Below, in pieces: positions 43,663 through 56,917 of a stretch of DNA of 64,000 nt. Source of the stretch: Margaritispora aquatica (taxonomy: Eukaryota; Ascomycota; Leotiomycetes; Helotiales; Discinellaceae); contig VJWN01000009.1 in assembly GCA_007644065.1 (NCBI GenBank), positions 1 through 64,000 of the forward strand, in the 5' to 3' direction. The position numbers and the translations under genes are program-made. Under the pieces are notes generated by a model, which saw only the letters and a list, made by a program, of their open reading frames with translations, searched no databases and was not told where the DNA came from. Every line of letters starts with the position of its first letter. The first letter of the stretch is position 1.

Positions 43663-46109
43663 ATGCCTAAGAATCTAGCTCGAAAAGCTAGCAATAGCAA
43701 GAAGCAAACGAGATTGAGATTTGATGCAATCGATCCAAGCTCTTCTCCATCACCAACAGGCGGCATGTCAGTAGCCAATGTGCGCTACACGATCCCAGGA
43801 AACCTACGTGCCTCTTCTTCTAGCCTCAGAAAGGTTACAGATAGTTCTGAAAGCGATGATATTCTCTCTACCGCAACCAAGGATATGCCAGGCCCGTCCT
43901 CTGCCCTACGTCGATCGACACGAAATATGCCTTCGAAGGCTCTTCCAACACCTGTAAAGTCTTCACAGCCTCAGCTTACCGCACCTACTGGCTCTTCAGG
44001 CAAGTTACCTCCATTCTTGTAGTTTTGATACTTTGGTACTACGAGCTTCTGCTGATGTTTGCTCCAGATGACGAGGGTGTTGATACAACGGTTGCTACAC
44101 ACCTACCACCTTTTCGAAGCTCAATGCGCAAAAAGAAGACAGGCTTTTTACCTGGGTCTGAGGCATACAAAAAGCGTGCTCTCAATGATGCAGAGTCCTC
44201 GGGAGGGTCTGATCCTGAAGAACGGGCGGTCCCTACATCTCCGAAAAAACCTACGAATGCGAAACAACCGAAAGAGGTTGTCGAGTTGCTAGACATTAGC
44301 TCCGATTCAGATGAGGACGCTGATATTCCAGCCGTGAAGCAGAACACACCAAAAAAGGCTCTGCTGCCACTGACTAGACATTCGGTTCAGAAGCAATCTT
44401 CTAAGCCTATAACAATTACGCTTTCTGATAGCGACGACGATCTTGCACTACCTCCCCCAAAATCGACCAAAGGAAGCATGTTCATGTCAAAGAAACCTTT
44501 CCCAACTTCCTCATTATTAACATCAGATCATGAGGACGATGACGATGAGGATACTATCATATCTTCGCCAAAGAGGTCGCAAAGACCACCATTCCGTGCT
44601 AAGAAGGCTTCCAAGTCTGACGAAGAAGAAGTTGATGATGATATTCAATATTCAGTTAGAAGACTACGACGTCCCGTTATTGTGGCCAGCCTAGATGAGG
44701 ACGAAGATGACGTAATCTCTCCTTTGAAGCGGAGGCGAGCAATGATCGAGTCTGATTCCGAGTCTGATATTGTTGAATCACCTCTTAAACGCCGTCGGGC
44801 AGAACCAGCAGAGGATAGCGATAGTGACCTCCCATCCCCAAGCAAGTTAGCCTCTAGATCACGGCTCAGGTCGGAAAGTCCATCTCGTGTAACTCGTCAG
44901 GCCAGAACCCGTCGACACCGAACCGCAAAAGAAAAGACTCTGGAGCTTCTCAAAAGAAAACGTGCAGGTGAACATATCGAAGAGCTGACCGATACCGAAT
45001 CTTCGGGCTCTGAGGACGATGAAAATGAGCCAGTTTTTGAAAAGCTTTCCGAGTTCGAAGATGAGGAGGAGGAGGAAGTAGTCCAGCCAAAGCGGAAGGT
45101 AGAGAAGCGTCTGCCTAGAGACAATGCGAATCCAGATGCAGATCAAGACGAAGAGGATGAAGACTTCATTGTGGATGACGATGAGGACGACCCCCTTGGA
45201 GTCCCTATGCATTCAATTCCGCTGGAATTTACTCACCAAGCACATAAACCACTCAAAGAACACTTTAGGGATGCCATCGAATGGATGGTACATAACAAGA
45301 TTAATCCGGCTTTCGCCAGAAACGATCCAGTTTATGATCAAGCATTCAGAAAACTGGAGTCAGAGTGTTCCGGCCTGGCGAAGAGCAAATTCTCGGTAAG
45401 CTTTCCTTCCAATTCAATTTGCGTTTGGTTACGTGGTCGAGATATGCTGATCTTTCGCAGTCAACCCAATGGACACGAGATTTCACAACAGCACTTTATT
45501 CTCGCCCAGTCTTTATCTCCGGGGACCTAGAAGAGGGCGAGGGCATTGACCTTGCGAGTGGTCGGCCTAAGTGCGATGCATGTAATCACCGCTCTCATGT
45601 GCCTTCGAAATTCATACAGTTTCAAGGCAAACCATATGATAATAGAACTCTGGAAGAACTAGACCAAGGAAATAGCGATGAAAGTGACGAGCAAGACTCG
45701 GACAACTCTGATCGTATCGAGGTGAATGAAAAGGGCCAGGAAGTCGCATCAGAGGACACTAAGTGGTTTGTTGGTCGGTATGTGTTCATGAATGAATGTC
45801 TCACTCTATAAATATACTAAACTTCACAGTCACTGCTATGCCAACGCTGAGCAGTCCCACACTCTTATCCATTGGAAGTTTGCTCTTTATGAGTGGGTAA
45901 AGGACACACTTGAGGGCGAGGGCGAGCTGATTCCTACCAAGCTTGCAGAACGCGAGAAGATGAAAGCCAGGAAGCGGACTGATTACGCAAATGCGCTGGT
46001 CGACAGCTGGACTGCAGAGAATCAGATCAAAGATCTTTATCGTGACTTCAAAAACCAAGTCTCAACTGCCAGGGAATTGCAGCAAGGCAAAAGAGGTGCT
46101 TGGGTCTAA
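43663..46109 (+). CDS. DUF4211-domain nuclear protein
   Basis: Four exons (43663-43999, 44068-45395, 45461-45777, 45830-46109) encode 753 aa. The first about 450 residues are low-complexity, with many acidic Ser-Asp runs and basic clusters such as SPLKRRRA, repeated twice, pointing to the nucleus. The conserved C-terminal part has HFRDAIEWMVHNKINPAF, STQWTRDFTTALYSRPVF, a CDACNHRSH metal-like motif, CYANAEQSHTLIHWKF and YEWVKD, matching fungal DUF4211. The domain function is not known. Intron 1 uses a GC donor (GGCAAG at 43999/44000), supported by the AG|GCAAGT consensus and by the frame. Start is the first ATG. Confidence 0.87.
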
Positions 46110-48641
46110 CGCTCTATCTATTCTCTCAACACATTGATAACCTCTGGCTCGATACCTAAATTATCAATTACGCATCACATTTGGCGAAGCCAACAGGCTT
46201 CTCTTATGATTCGACTGTATAATGTCTTGTATAATTATTGTTCGATGTTTTCGTGCATTTGAAGTAAGGCTGGGATGGAATATTTCAGGCAGAGGGCACA
46301 TTCGAGACATATCTCTGGGACGTAGTTGATGAGTGATGAGATTATGAAAGATGGGCATGAAAGCTTTATGCAGCTCAGATTCTTAGAGAATCCAAAGATA
46401 TCCAATTCTATTCAATGTGTTATGATTGAAATACTCTTCACAGCCTTCTAACGTGGGCGTTTTGCTGCTTCCGATTCATTTCTTATGCTATTGGGATACG
46501 AACGGCGATGTTTCAGTAAGAGTCTTGAGAGATGGTGAGTTTTATTTCTTATTAGCTTGTAAGTGTGCTTACAACTATCCCCGTGCTCTATGTGTTAAGC
46601 CGCGTTTATAGCAAATTATTTATCTTATGTAGAACTTTTCAGTCGAGGTTTCGCAACTACATTGAAAAGCGTCTGTCTGTCATTGCGCCGAGAGTGTACA
46701 AGCAGTGTAATTGTGTGAATGTTTGGTAACAAATTAAGAAAATAAAATGCCTCTGATTTGGTTATGGGCTGTTTCGTTGTCAAAATGGAGTGAGGTATTT
46801 GTGTGTTTGTATTTTGCAATTGAGTTACTTTGCTTTCTATTTCATAAAGGTGGTTGGCAGCAGAAGCTTTCTTGACAAAACAACCATGCTTGTATCAATA
46901 ATTTGAAACCCAATCCTTTAGCACTCTAGAGCAGATCGACGGGCAAAGAAGTACTTGTAGTTGACAAGTTCAACACTACTCGAGACAGGAACATAATGCA
47001 TCTCGCCAGGAAACAGACATACTCAGCTTACTAGCCCAAATCAAAAATTCCTCCCGCTTAATTCAAGGTCACGACTCAAGGAGCAAGTCAACTTCAGGAG
47101 ATGGGAAGGAGGTTTGATCAAATCAATAACCAGGTGAAGATGCCAACCATACAAATGAAACTCAGAGACGGCAGGAACGCCGTGCAACCAAAGGCAGTGA
47201 ATCGCGACATTCTTCAAGGAGGTTGAAATAAAGTGCATATCCCTGATTCAAGCATGAGTGACTCGGAGGCGTACTCGTATGGCACATGAGGTGAACCTGA
47301 CATTTACATGACAGCGGACATCCCGAATGCTAGAACTCTTGGACGAGCAATTACTGCACTTCAAACTTATCTAGACCTGTGAGCCTCGACCTTTCGCCTC
47401 CTTTGTCTGTTTAAAATCACTTCATTGAGGTTGTTAATAGACGATCCTGAGAATTCTTCTTCGTTGCTCAACCTGCTATGCTGTCGCTACTCATCCCGCC
47501 TCTGTGCATGCTGCACCGCACTTGCATTGCTAGCGAGCATATCCAGGGGTAAGCGAGAGGCGGGATTTTCCGCAAGGATCAAACACACCGATGTCATCGC
47601 TCTAAGCGTCCATCTCGATCTAGATTTGATGGGGACAGGGAACAAAATATCCGGCCACAGAGCGATCGACGCCAATATTTCCGGATTTTGCTAAGGCGGG
47701 GTTGATGAAGTCATGGAAGTTGGAAACCCTGATGGTTGGGCGATATTCTGAACGCGTCCTTTGGAGACAACGCACGCGTGAACTAGGATGTCTTCTTGGT
47801 TTGGGTGAGATGTGATATGCCGCACTATGCTGTATAGGTTGCACTCTTCATGATTTGTTTGTTGACTGGTGAAGTTTTTGTTAAAAGATGCAAAGATCGG
47901 CGCATGGACAGGCCATGCAACGTCATGATGGTAATTGCAAATTCCATACCATTTAGAAAGTGAACAGAGACAGATCTTGACATGGTAAAAGACGTTACGG
48001 AAGCAATAGTGCAGACTCAAATCGTATTACGAGAGAAAATGTAAAAAGTGGCTAGCTTATGATGTTCTATTTCGGATGTTGAGTATGAATTTGAATATTC
48101 GACTACCAAGGGTCCAAGAATATCCGGGCAATAGCTCAAAAGCTGGGGAAATGAAAATGGCAATATATTCGACGGAAGCCACACCCTCGAAAACCAATCA
48201 ATCTTAAACAAGGAGTGTGGCAAGAACATTGTCCAATGGAGATTTGGAGACAGCTATGCGATAGCTCTCAAGTGGAGAGCTCAAGGTTTGACTGACGTAG
48301 CTACTTTCTGAAGACGAAGCTTTGATGCAAACTGATGCACTAGTCTTTTCTTGCCGACATGGGAGTAAAAGCGTGTAGGAAGCATGACAGCAAGGCAAGG
48401 CGTGTCCGAAGGAACCCTGCTGGTGAAATTCTGATTTCATCTAAGTTCATATACAAACTGAATTCATCTCCCCCTTCCTCTCAATTTCCTCCTCTTCCTT
48501 CATACCCATTATACCCATTTTACCCATAAATCAAACTCAGAGTCGCAGTTGCAGCAGAAGCACTCTCAATAGCATCGCCATCTAATACCCAGTACATATA
48601 CATACTCTGTTTTCAGCGATACCCATTACAAGTACTTAATT
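46110..48641. other. Gene-poor 2.5-kb intergenic region
   Basis: This is one of the two longest gaps. Small frames exist on both strands (for example 47425-47694) but overlap one another, lack domains, and show no splice continuity. I could not find a tRNA-like structure or clear repeats. A long noncoding RNA or a decayed gene cannot be excluded. Confidence 0.5.
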
Positions 48642-51600
48642 ATGTCTTCCACAAGAGTTAACAGGCCCACCGACATCAAGGTCAAGGAGGCAGATGTCAA
48701 CCGAAAACTCCAGATATATGGCATCGTGTCAGGTATGGGATATCCATAGTTCCGGGCATGACTATCATCATACTAACAAGTGGCCGCGATTAGCTTTCCA
48801 AGCCGGCAAGGTCCCATCAGTGAGTCAATCCACTTCGTCGTCCCTTTATAATAGCAAGCTAACTTTGGACTTAGAACGAACAAATCGATATTTCTCTCAA
48901 CAGCTTCCTGCAAAGCCGTGCATTATCGTCTCCGTCAAAGAGATTGTCACCAGAGGGCCAGGCGCTAGTTGGGGACTTCAAATCCGTCGTCGAGCAGGCA
49001 AAGTTTCTTCTTCTCACGAAAAACAATGGCAATCTTATCCAAGACTTCATCTGGTCCGCACAAAAGATCGACGGGGGAAATGCAGGTGTTCCAGGTGCAC
49101 CAATCAGTGCGGACAAAGCACAACAGCATGGCCAACAGGCGAAGGAGGGACTCCGTACACTTGGCACCTTACTCATCTCCAATGGTCAATTCAGAAAGCT
49201 CTGTAAGTATTTTCATTTTTCAAGCGAGATCATTCACTGATCAGTTGTAGTGGATGATGCATTGATTCTTTTCCGGGATATGGCTGGCGATGCTGCTCAA
49301 AACATTGCTGACAAGGTTAATCCAACTGAGGATCAGTTGGCCCACATCGACGAGCCGGCCGAGGACAACACTTGGCATGATGTCCCAGATATGTCTGCCG
49401 GTAACATCAAGAGCCAGATAAAATCCCAATACAACAACAAGGGTCCAAATATTCATCGGGACGACTTGCAAGAAGCCGTCGGTGATGCTAGCGAGGCCAT
49501 GCACCCAGATGGATCCCGCGACCCCGCTGAGGCGGCGGAGATGGCTAGACGCGACCAAGAACGTGGCACAAATTCTGGTGTCGATGCCAAAGCTGGCGCA
49601 AAGAATGCTGCCGTAAACCTGAAGAACAAGGCTTATGAAAACGTTGATGAGGATACCAAGCAGAAGGGTCGCGAAACAAGGGAGAAGACCAAGAACTACT
49701 TAAGCGAAAAAATGCCAGAGGAGCGTCGCGAGCAGGTCACCTATCGCATGAAGAAGCTTCTGGTTGAGTGCCAAGGTCACCCAGATTATCAATCTGCTAT
49801 GACTACTCTACTTGATTTGGCTGAGGAGTATGCTGGTCACTTGAACAACATCGGACAACAATCTACTGGCGCTGTCAAGGGTGCGCACACTGACTCCTCC
49901 TTGAAGACTGCCGAACAAGACTTGAAGGTTCGTCTCTCCTCATCTCTCTAAGTCATCTTTAAATTAATACTGATATTTGACAGACTTTGATTGAGAGATT
50001 TGCTAACAGCACTTCAACTGATGATCTCTTTGATGCCATCCGTCAAATCTACGCAGATGCCGACAGAGATCCAGAGCTCAAATCATGGTTCAAGAAGATG
50101 GACACATACGTTCGCAAATGCCTGAAGCAACAAGGTTTCGTCATGCAAGATGCTGCCACTGAGGAGTGGAATCAGATCTACGACAAGGGCAATTTCCTCC
50201 TCCGTGATCGTTACCGTAACCACACCGACCGTGTTGTAGATGAAGTCAAATTCCTCTCCGATCAGTTCGAGAAGGATCCGCAGAATAAGCGATTTGCTGA
50301 TTCCATGACCAAGCTATTCACTGATCTCGGCAATGATGAGAATGGTAAGCCGACTTTCAAGCCCCATCTTATCAAGGATTTGACTGAGGTCATCATCCCT
50401 GCTATCTTCGAGAACATCCGTTATGTTCCAATTCCTCGCATCGAGTATAGTGACCCAATGGTCGATTTTGTCGTCGAGAACTTAGTTATTGAGAGCGACA
50501 ACCTGATGCCTAACATTTTGGAAGTCGCTAACGACAATTACTTCCGTTGGGGCCGCAAGAATGTCGCCAACAAGAACATGAACTCAGTCATGGTTTCCGT
50601 GTCAGGTATTCAGATGGATCTCAAGGATGTTTCTTACTACATGAAGAAGAAGCAAGGTTTTCCGGGTATCACCGACATCGGTGTCCTTGACATCTTCCTT
50701 GGTGGGAGTGGGTTGAGCTTCAAGATGAAGCTCTCCACCGCCGAGAAGAAAGATCGTCAGAACTTCTTCAAGGTCGACAAGGTTGATGTTGATGTCAAGA
50801 ACATTGGTATCAAAATCAAGCAATCCAAGCACAAGTTCCTTTTCAGTCTCGCTAAGTCCTTGGCACTCAAGACAATGCGCCCGGCAATTCAAAAGGCTGT
50901 GGAGAAGATGATCAAGCAAAAGGCCGAGGAGCTTGATGCCATGGCTTTTAAGATCAAGATCGAGGCTGATCGCGCCATCGAAGAGGCAAAAAAGAACCCC
51001 GAGGAAGCGCAGAACATCTACCAGCGCTACGTCACTGCTGCCCAGAAGCAATTCATGCAAGGTAAACAGAAGGCAGAGGAAGTGAAGTCCAAGACTACCG
51101 TCAACATGGCTGTCACTAAGGAGGATTCTATCTTCCCTGATATCCACCTTCCAGGTGGCATCTCGTCCAAGGCGACTGAGTACAAGCAACTTGCTCACAA
51201 GGGCAACAACTGGGAGTCGCCTATATTCACTCTTGGCTCCGCTGCGAAGACCACCAATATACCAACACCGGAAAAGGTTACCCGTAAATCTCACACTGTC
51301 ACTCAGGGTGGCGTGCGTGGACCCCAGAATATCGGAAGCACTCAGTCCATGAGCAACCAGTTTCACAAAGATAGTGCCCAGCGCGCTGCTGGTGCTGGAG
51401 GTGTTGGAGGTGGAAACTACTCCACTGAACACTACTCCAACGGATCTACCCCCAACTACTCTAACCTCCCAACAACTAGCTCAAACGGCTTCAGCAGACA
51501 AGTCGACCAAGCTTTCAGCAAAGAGGGTACACCACACGGCGTCGCAGGTAACGGCTACACCAACGGCAAGCCAACTAACGGCACTGCACACATGAATGGC

Positions 51601-51669
51601 AACACCAAGAATGACCAGTGGAACACCACACTTGGTTCCCACAACCCAGTCTTGAGCGGAAACATCTAA
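48642..51669 (+). CDS. HAM1-like protein (HAM1_N/HAM1_C, BPI-like lipid-binding fold)
   Basis: Five exons (48642-48732, 48794-48819, 48875-49202, 49251-49927, 49984-51669) give 935 aa; exon 2 is 26 nt. The N-terminal HAM1 region has MSSTRVNRPTDIKVKEADVN, IDGGNAGVPGAPISADKAQQ, and LFRDMAGDAAQNIADK. The later part, SDQFEKDPQNKRFADSM, DLTEVIIPAIFENIRYVPIP, and MDLKDVSYYMKKKQGFPG, leads into a C-terminal beta-rich domain resembling bactericidal/permeability-increasing proteins that bind lipid. The last about 130 residues are low-complexity, Asn/Ser/Gly-rich. Fungal relatives are poorly characterised; the Neurospora ham genes are linked to cell fusion, but equivalence is not shown here. All introns are 48-61 bp. 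Confidence 0.88.
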
Positions 51670-53927
51670 ACCCTCTTCGGTGTGAATGAAGGGTGAAACA
51701 GCAATAGGATCGGAAATGTATACGACAGGTCATGCTTTCATGCATTCATGAGATACCCATGCAATGGATATGCGGAAGTAATTCACTAATATGATGAAGG
51801 AAAGGGGTCGATTTCCTTGGGCCTTGTATATGTACCCATGAGTTTGCTTTGCTTGAAGGAACCTGTAATAATAGTTTGTTTACTTGCATTGGTTGGATGG
51901 TAAACTTGATGCGAAGGGGACGATACCAATGTATATGCCTGGATCACGGCCGGCTTTCTTTTGTCTTTGCGATAGTAATAATATAATCTTATGATTCTGA
52001 ACTAGAATATTGCTCATCTGTACCGTGTTTATGTTATATCGTTTGAATGGGGTCCCGAATTCCTCCAACGCTCACATGTCTTGGCTAAGTATGTGATCCA
52101 TAAGCAGGTTCTCTTCAACGAGCATTGTTATACACATCGCTTGCTCAAAGAAACTCTGTGTCGAAATTTGAAGCATATCGTGTGACATCTGTTCCTCTAT
52201 AGTCAATGACGATATATATATGCGTGTGTGCGTTGGCATATTCTACGAAGAGATCTCACTACAAAATCTAACAAATCAAATAGAAATAAACTCTATGAGA
52301 AGCTATTTTTCCGCTGGCCAACCTAAATTGCACGCCTGAGTTAGAGAATATAGAGAAGCTAGCAAGAAGCTAAAGAGAGGATGTATAGAACTGGTAAAGT
52401 TGCGATTTACCACGATTAGCTTCAGATTTTGGATTCAAGATAAAAAAACAGAATTTCTCGCCTTATCAACGGAAGCTCAAAGATTCATAACTTTCCCCCT
52501 AAGACTATTATATGGTTATAATGCATACATGCCTGCTCTCGTCGACAATGTTCTAACAGCCAAATCACAACATCGAATTCAAGAGGTAAAGAAACAAAAG
52601 GAGTGGAGCCACTACGTTCTTCCAGTGATTAGCTGCGTATCATCAGTAAGTGACTGAAAGCTTTTATACTTGAGTTATGCATGTGCTTAGGTGACTAGGA
52701 AGGTTCGGCTTACAACCACCCACTCAACATGTGGGGTCATAGGAGGAAGAATAAGCATATTAGGTCAAATACTCAAAAGTTGAGAGATGCAAGCAATCTA
52801 ATTTGATACAAAGCCTCCTATTTTCTCATTTCTTTGATCGGCTATAAACCACGTACCAGATACACCTAAGCCGGATTAAGACATCTACAAACGGATCAAC
52901 CGTACCCTCAGAGAGTACTACCGTGTGTATAAAAGTTTCATTTCATACTCCTATCCTCATTGCAACTCAAACATGTTAGGTAATGGTATTACTAAGGAGG
53001 AGGTACGCTGTGGAATGAGAATACTCACCCCAGGGAGAGCTGTGAGCCGTGAGCTGTGATTTACGAGTATTTGACAGCGGTGACCACCCGTTATAATACT
53101 AATGGTTAGTAGTTTTTGAAAATAAAGTAGTAGAAGAGAAGCGACTTAACACATAATACCTGGCCTTTTTCCATGTATGATATTGACCAGGAAATAACCC
53201 GCCTACGCATCAAAACGGAAGCGAAATTGCCATCAATTTCTACTCCACTGAAAACACATCTAATTTGGTGTCAGTATTCAAGCTGCGCTATGGTTGAAGA
53301 ACCGGACTTACATACGCTTTTATCATGTGCAAAGGAACTGGAGTTCACCTCGCTTAGCAAAGTGGAAGCGAACACTGCGTGAGCAGCAGCTAGAAACGCA
53401 AAAATGATTGAAGATGCAACAGAGCGTTTGATGAGAGGAACTTCATGCTCCGCTCATCCTTACCAAAGAACACGCTCATGAAATTAGCTAATCGAATACA
53501 AACAGAATCTCACAAGTGTAAAACAAGATTGTCCTCACGACGATTTTAGTTTTCAAGACCACAAAATATGACTGTGTCAAGAGCGAGTTTGAAGTAACAG
53601 TATATCCTTTAGCATTACTTGAAATAACTGCCTGTCATATCGGTGATGCCTGATAAGCACGAACCCCGCCTAGAACTAAAGCATGCTTTTTGGAAAGACT
53701 GCTTACAACAACACTGGTAAGCCCACGCTTGGTATATCATACAACCACCACCACCACCACCACGCCCCATGATCCCAATATCAAGCAGTATCGACAAGTC
53801 GCCACCAATGACCAATTATTCCATGCCTAGCAATATATATCCTACATCACGCCACCACCCAGGTACTGATGCACCAAAGATGCTCGTCACCAAAAGAATA
53901 ACTCAATAAGCGTCCCTATGAACAACT
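51670..53927. other. Gene-poor 2.3-kb intergenic region
   Basis: The second long gap, flanking the HAM1-like gene on its 3' side. Frames at 52400-52657 and 53173-53382 (+) have no domain. A short (ACC/CCA)n microsatellite is near 53743-53762. Nothing else is recognised. Confidence 0.5.
53742..53763. repeat. (CCA)n microsatellite
   Basis: Seven consecutive CCA/ACC triplets in the 3' flank of the SHG1 gene, ending before CGCCCC. Simple sequence repeat, not part of a supported gene. Confidence 0.85.
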
Positions 53928-56164
53928 CTAGTCACGCCTTTTCGACTCCTTACCGCCACTTCCACCCTCCTTATCCTTCTCCCTGTCACGTTCCTTCTCC
54001 CGACTCCTCTCCCTTCGTCTGGAATCCCTTTCCTTGGAACGACTCCTATCTCTCCTAGACGATCGTTCATGAGGACTTCGACTACGACTCCTCTTGCGTC
54101 TACTATCTCTATCCCTCTCCTTATCGCGACTGCGATCTCTGTCACGTCTACGACTTCTCGATCGCGATCTGCTGCGGCGCCTGGTCTTGTCCTCATCTCT
54201 CGAACTGCGCTTGTCACGATCCCGCTCACGGTCTCTGTCACGACTCCTCGATCGTTCGCGCTTCAACGTGCTGTCTCGACGTGTCGATCGACTACTGCTC
54301 GCACCAGGGACGTATCGGTCAATATTAATCGGACTCGTAGACCTCTCAATACGGCTCCCTCTCCTACCACCTGGAGAACGGGACCTGCTTCTCGCTCTTG
54401 ACGAACGGTGACCATCCCTATCTCGTGAGGAATCGCGCTTCCTCACAGAAACAGGACTGGTACCAGCAGCTTTGCGTTCATCCCAGCCTCCTGGGATTGG
54501 TAGGCCTTTCTCACGGGCATCCTTCTGGGCGGCGAGATAATCTCTGGCTTCCTGCTCACGCTTCTTGGCTTCAGCTAACTTCCATTCTTCTAACTTACCA
54601 GTGCGGGGCAATGCGGATGAAATAATGGGGGCAGTGCTCGAGGCAGATGAATGGGCTAGGGCTGGGTTTGGCGGGGCACATACACGTTCGCGGCTGCGGG
54701 CAGCATCTTGTTCTCGCTTTACACGATCGGCACTTCCACTTCGGGAGCGATGTCGTCTTCTGTCCTTGGAACGTGATCGATCACGGCCGGATCTTCTGCG
54801 ATCGTCTCTACCACGGCGATCATCTCGGTCTCGACTGTCCCTTCGTGATGCACGAGAGTCTCTATCTCTGCTGCGACGACGACTCCGGCTCCGGCTGGAC
54901 CTTCTGGTTGATGCTCGATCACGGCTGCGGCTTCGTCTCCTGTCATCTTCTCTAGAAAATGGCTGTATGGGCGTTTTGAAGATCGAGGTTAGTGCTCTTG
55001 GTCCTGTGGGCGGTTTCTTCATCTCCTTAATTTCTGAGATGGGCTTGATAGCTGAAGCTGACATTGGCTTGCGAGGCGGTGGTGCTAGTGTCTCATCAAT
55101 TTCATGCTCCATCTGGTTCCTAGTTGCACGTTTTGTGATACGCTCGCCCTCCTTGACAAGGTCCATCAGCGCTTCTTGCTCAAGACGTTCTAGTTCTTCC
55201 TTGGAAAGCTCAACCTTCGAAGGTACTTCGTCAGTCATCGATTTGTCGGCAAGTTCCCTAGGATCTCTCGAATCCCTGTGATCTCTGGAGTATTGTCGAT
55301 CGTCGCTATAGCGTTTGTACCGCTCATCTCGTGTCCTATCTCTCGGATTGTGTTCTTGATAGTCTCGACGACCACGCTCACGATCTCTATCCCGATGATC
55401 TCTGTCCCTCTCGTGCTCACGTTCACGCTCACGCACTCTCTCTTTCAACTCCCTCTCCTTCTCCTCTTCAAGTTCGCGCTCAGCCTTCCGTCTAGCTTCG
55501 CGAGTTACTCGCTGTGCCTCCCTCTCCTCTTCGAGCTCTTTCTCCCTAGCTTTCCTCTCCCTCCTCTTCTCATCGAGGATAGCTCGCTCCTGCTCCCTGG
55601 TTTCCTTTCTTGCTTGCTCTCTCGCTTCTTTCTTAGCAGCCGCTTCCTCAGCATACTGTTCATCAGTCTTGCTGCCTCTAGCCTCTTCCGCTTCGGCTGC
55701 TTCTTCCCCAATATCCTCACGCCTGAGTTTGCGAATGCCGCCTTCAATTTCCGCAATATGTGCATCAATCAGAGCATCGATTCTAGCCTCCGCAGTCCTG
55801 TAGACATTACCACGGTCGATCTTGCCCTCAATGAGCAGCGTAGCTTTCGAGCGCTCCAACTTGTGGAGAGCGGGATCCTTGTCGAGCTCCTCTTCAGCAG
55901 CCTCCAAGAGAACTTCTTTGAATTCGGCTTCGAAATTCTATACCATTGTGAGCTTGTGTTGCACTGGGAAAGTAGAGATATACATACGCTGTTCTCTAAA
56001 TCATCCCACACAGCCTTACGCACAGAATCGTAGCCTCCATTCCTCTTAAAAGTATGAGCTAGATTCTCAATCGTAGCACGCGTCGCACTTGACAGAGCTA
56101 AATCTGATGTCTTGATCTTTTTCCTGGCTGGGCCATCATTGAGCGGTGGCATAGTTGCTGCCAT
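53928..56164 (-). CDS. SHG1: COMPASS subunit SHG1/BOD1-domain protein with long RS-rich tail
   Basis: Two exons (55988-56164 and 53928-55937, intron 50 bp) encode 728 aa. The Shg1 domain spans about residues 25-125: NLAHTFKRNGGYDSVRKAVW, LENSNFEAEFKEVLLEAAEE, DPALHKLERSKATLLIEGKI and RGNVYRTAEARIDALID. In yeast SHG1 is a small subunit of the Set1/COMPASS H3K4 methyltransferase. Here it is followed by a long charged coiled coil (AEEAAAKKEAREQARKETRE) and more than 300 residues of Arg-Ser/Arg-Asp repeats. Yeast Shg1 is far shorter. The extension may tie the protein to RNA-processing bodies, which is inference. It is divergent from the complex I gene. Confidence 0.85.
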
Positions 56165-56523
56165 CTTGCTTCGGCGACTTAAAGGACGATAATGGTCAAT
56201 CCATATGTAAAGAGAGTCGTTGGAATTGCAATATAACTGAGATGTTTCGCAAGGAGATACAAGCCAGCAGGCTAGGGCAGGTACAAGGCTGAGAGTGCAA
56301 GGGGTCAAAAGGCCAAGGATGAGTCTGGAAATCAGGTGACCGGGCTTGCATCAAGGGAATGAGGCTCAAGTGATCGACCGAGCTTGAAGTCAACCTCATG
56401 CGTGGAGAGTGAATGATCAATTGAGGACGCAACACCACGATACGAGCTCTACGGCGCCTCTAACCAATCTCTACAAACCCTAATCTATCACAAACACTCA
56501 GGAGATCCCCCAAAACTGCCAGA
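56165..56523. promoter_or_regulatory. Divergent promoter SHG1/NUXM
   Basis: A 359-bp gap between divergent start codons. No clear motif stands out by eye; it must carry both promoters. Confidence 0.5.
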
Positions 56524-56917
56524 ATGGTTCATAAAGTCCTCTTCTGGACCGGCTTCGGTATGTTGCTTCCCCTCCATCAAGCACTCCATGAGTACCGCAA
56601 CTCTCATATTATCAGTTCCAGCTCTTCCATCTACATTGTCTCAGTCCTCTTGCTTCGTCACTTCGAAGTGAAATCTCTGCTAACATTCTTGCCCCACAGG
56701 CCTCGCAGTCCGCGTCTGGCAACTCGGCCTCGAGATGCGTCCCTTCTTCAACAAGGAGTCACTCTGGGTGTACCCAATATTCGGTGGAACTGGCGCAACT
56801 TTTGGCTACTGGCTCATGGGTGTCGAGCAGAGACAGCAGGCTATTCTGGGAGCAAGGAGGACGAGTCTGTTGGAGAAGCGAGCACGGCGGGCAGAGCGAG
56901 AGGCCGGTGAGATCTAG
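56524..56917 (+). CDS. NADH:ubiquinone oxidoreductase 14-kDa accessory subunit (NUXM-like)
   Basis: Two exons (56524-56557 and 56700-56917; intron 142 bp, long for this window) encode 83 aa. The start MVHKVLFWTGFGLAVRVWQL and the later MRPFFNKESLWVYPIFGG and GYWLMGVEQRQQ match the fungal complex I subunit called NUXM in Yarrowia. The protein has one or two hydrophobic segments and a basic C-terminus (RRTSLLEKRARRAERE), and sits in the membrane arm of mitochondrial complex I. Its small size and the 11-codon first exon would make it easy to miss in automatic annotation. Confidence 0.85.

Noticed and set aside
50602..51432. 276-codon minus-strand frame opposite the HAM1-like gene
   Set aside because: Leu/Val-rich antisense shadow of a long conserved exon, with no domain of its own.
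54094..55281. Long + strand Leu/Ser/Arg-rich frames opposite SHG1
   Set aside because: Antisense readings of RS-repeat coding sequence stay open for compositional reasons. The - strand has the conserved SHG1 domain.
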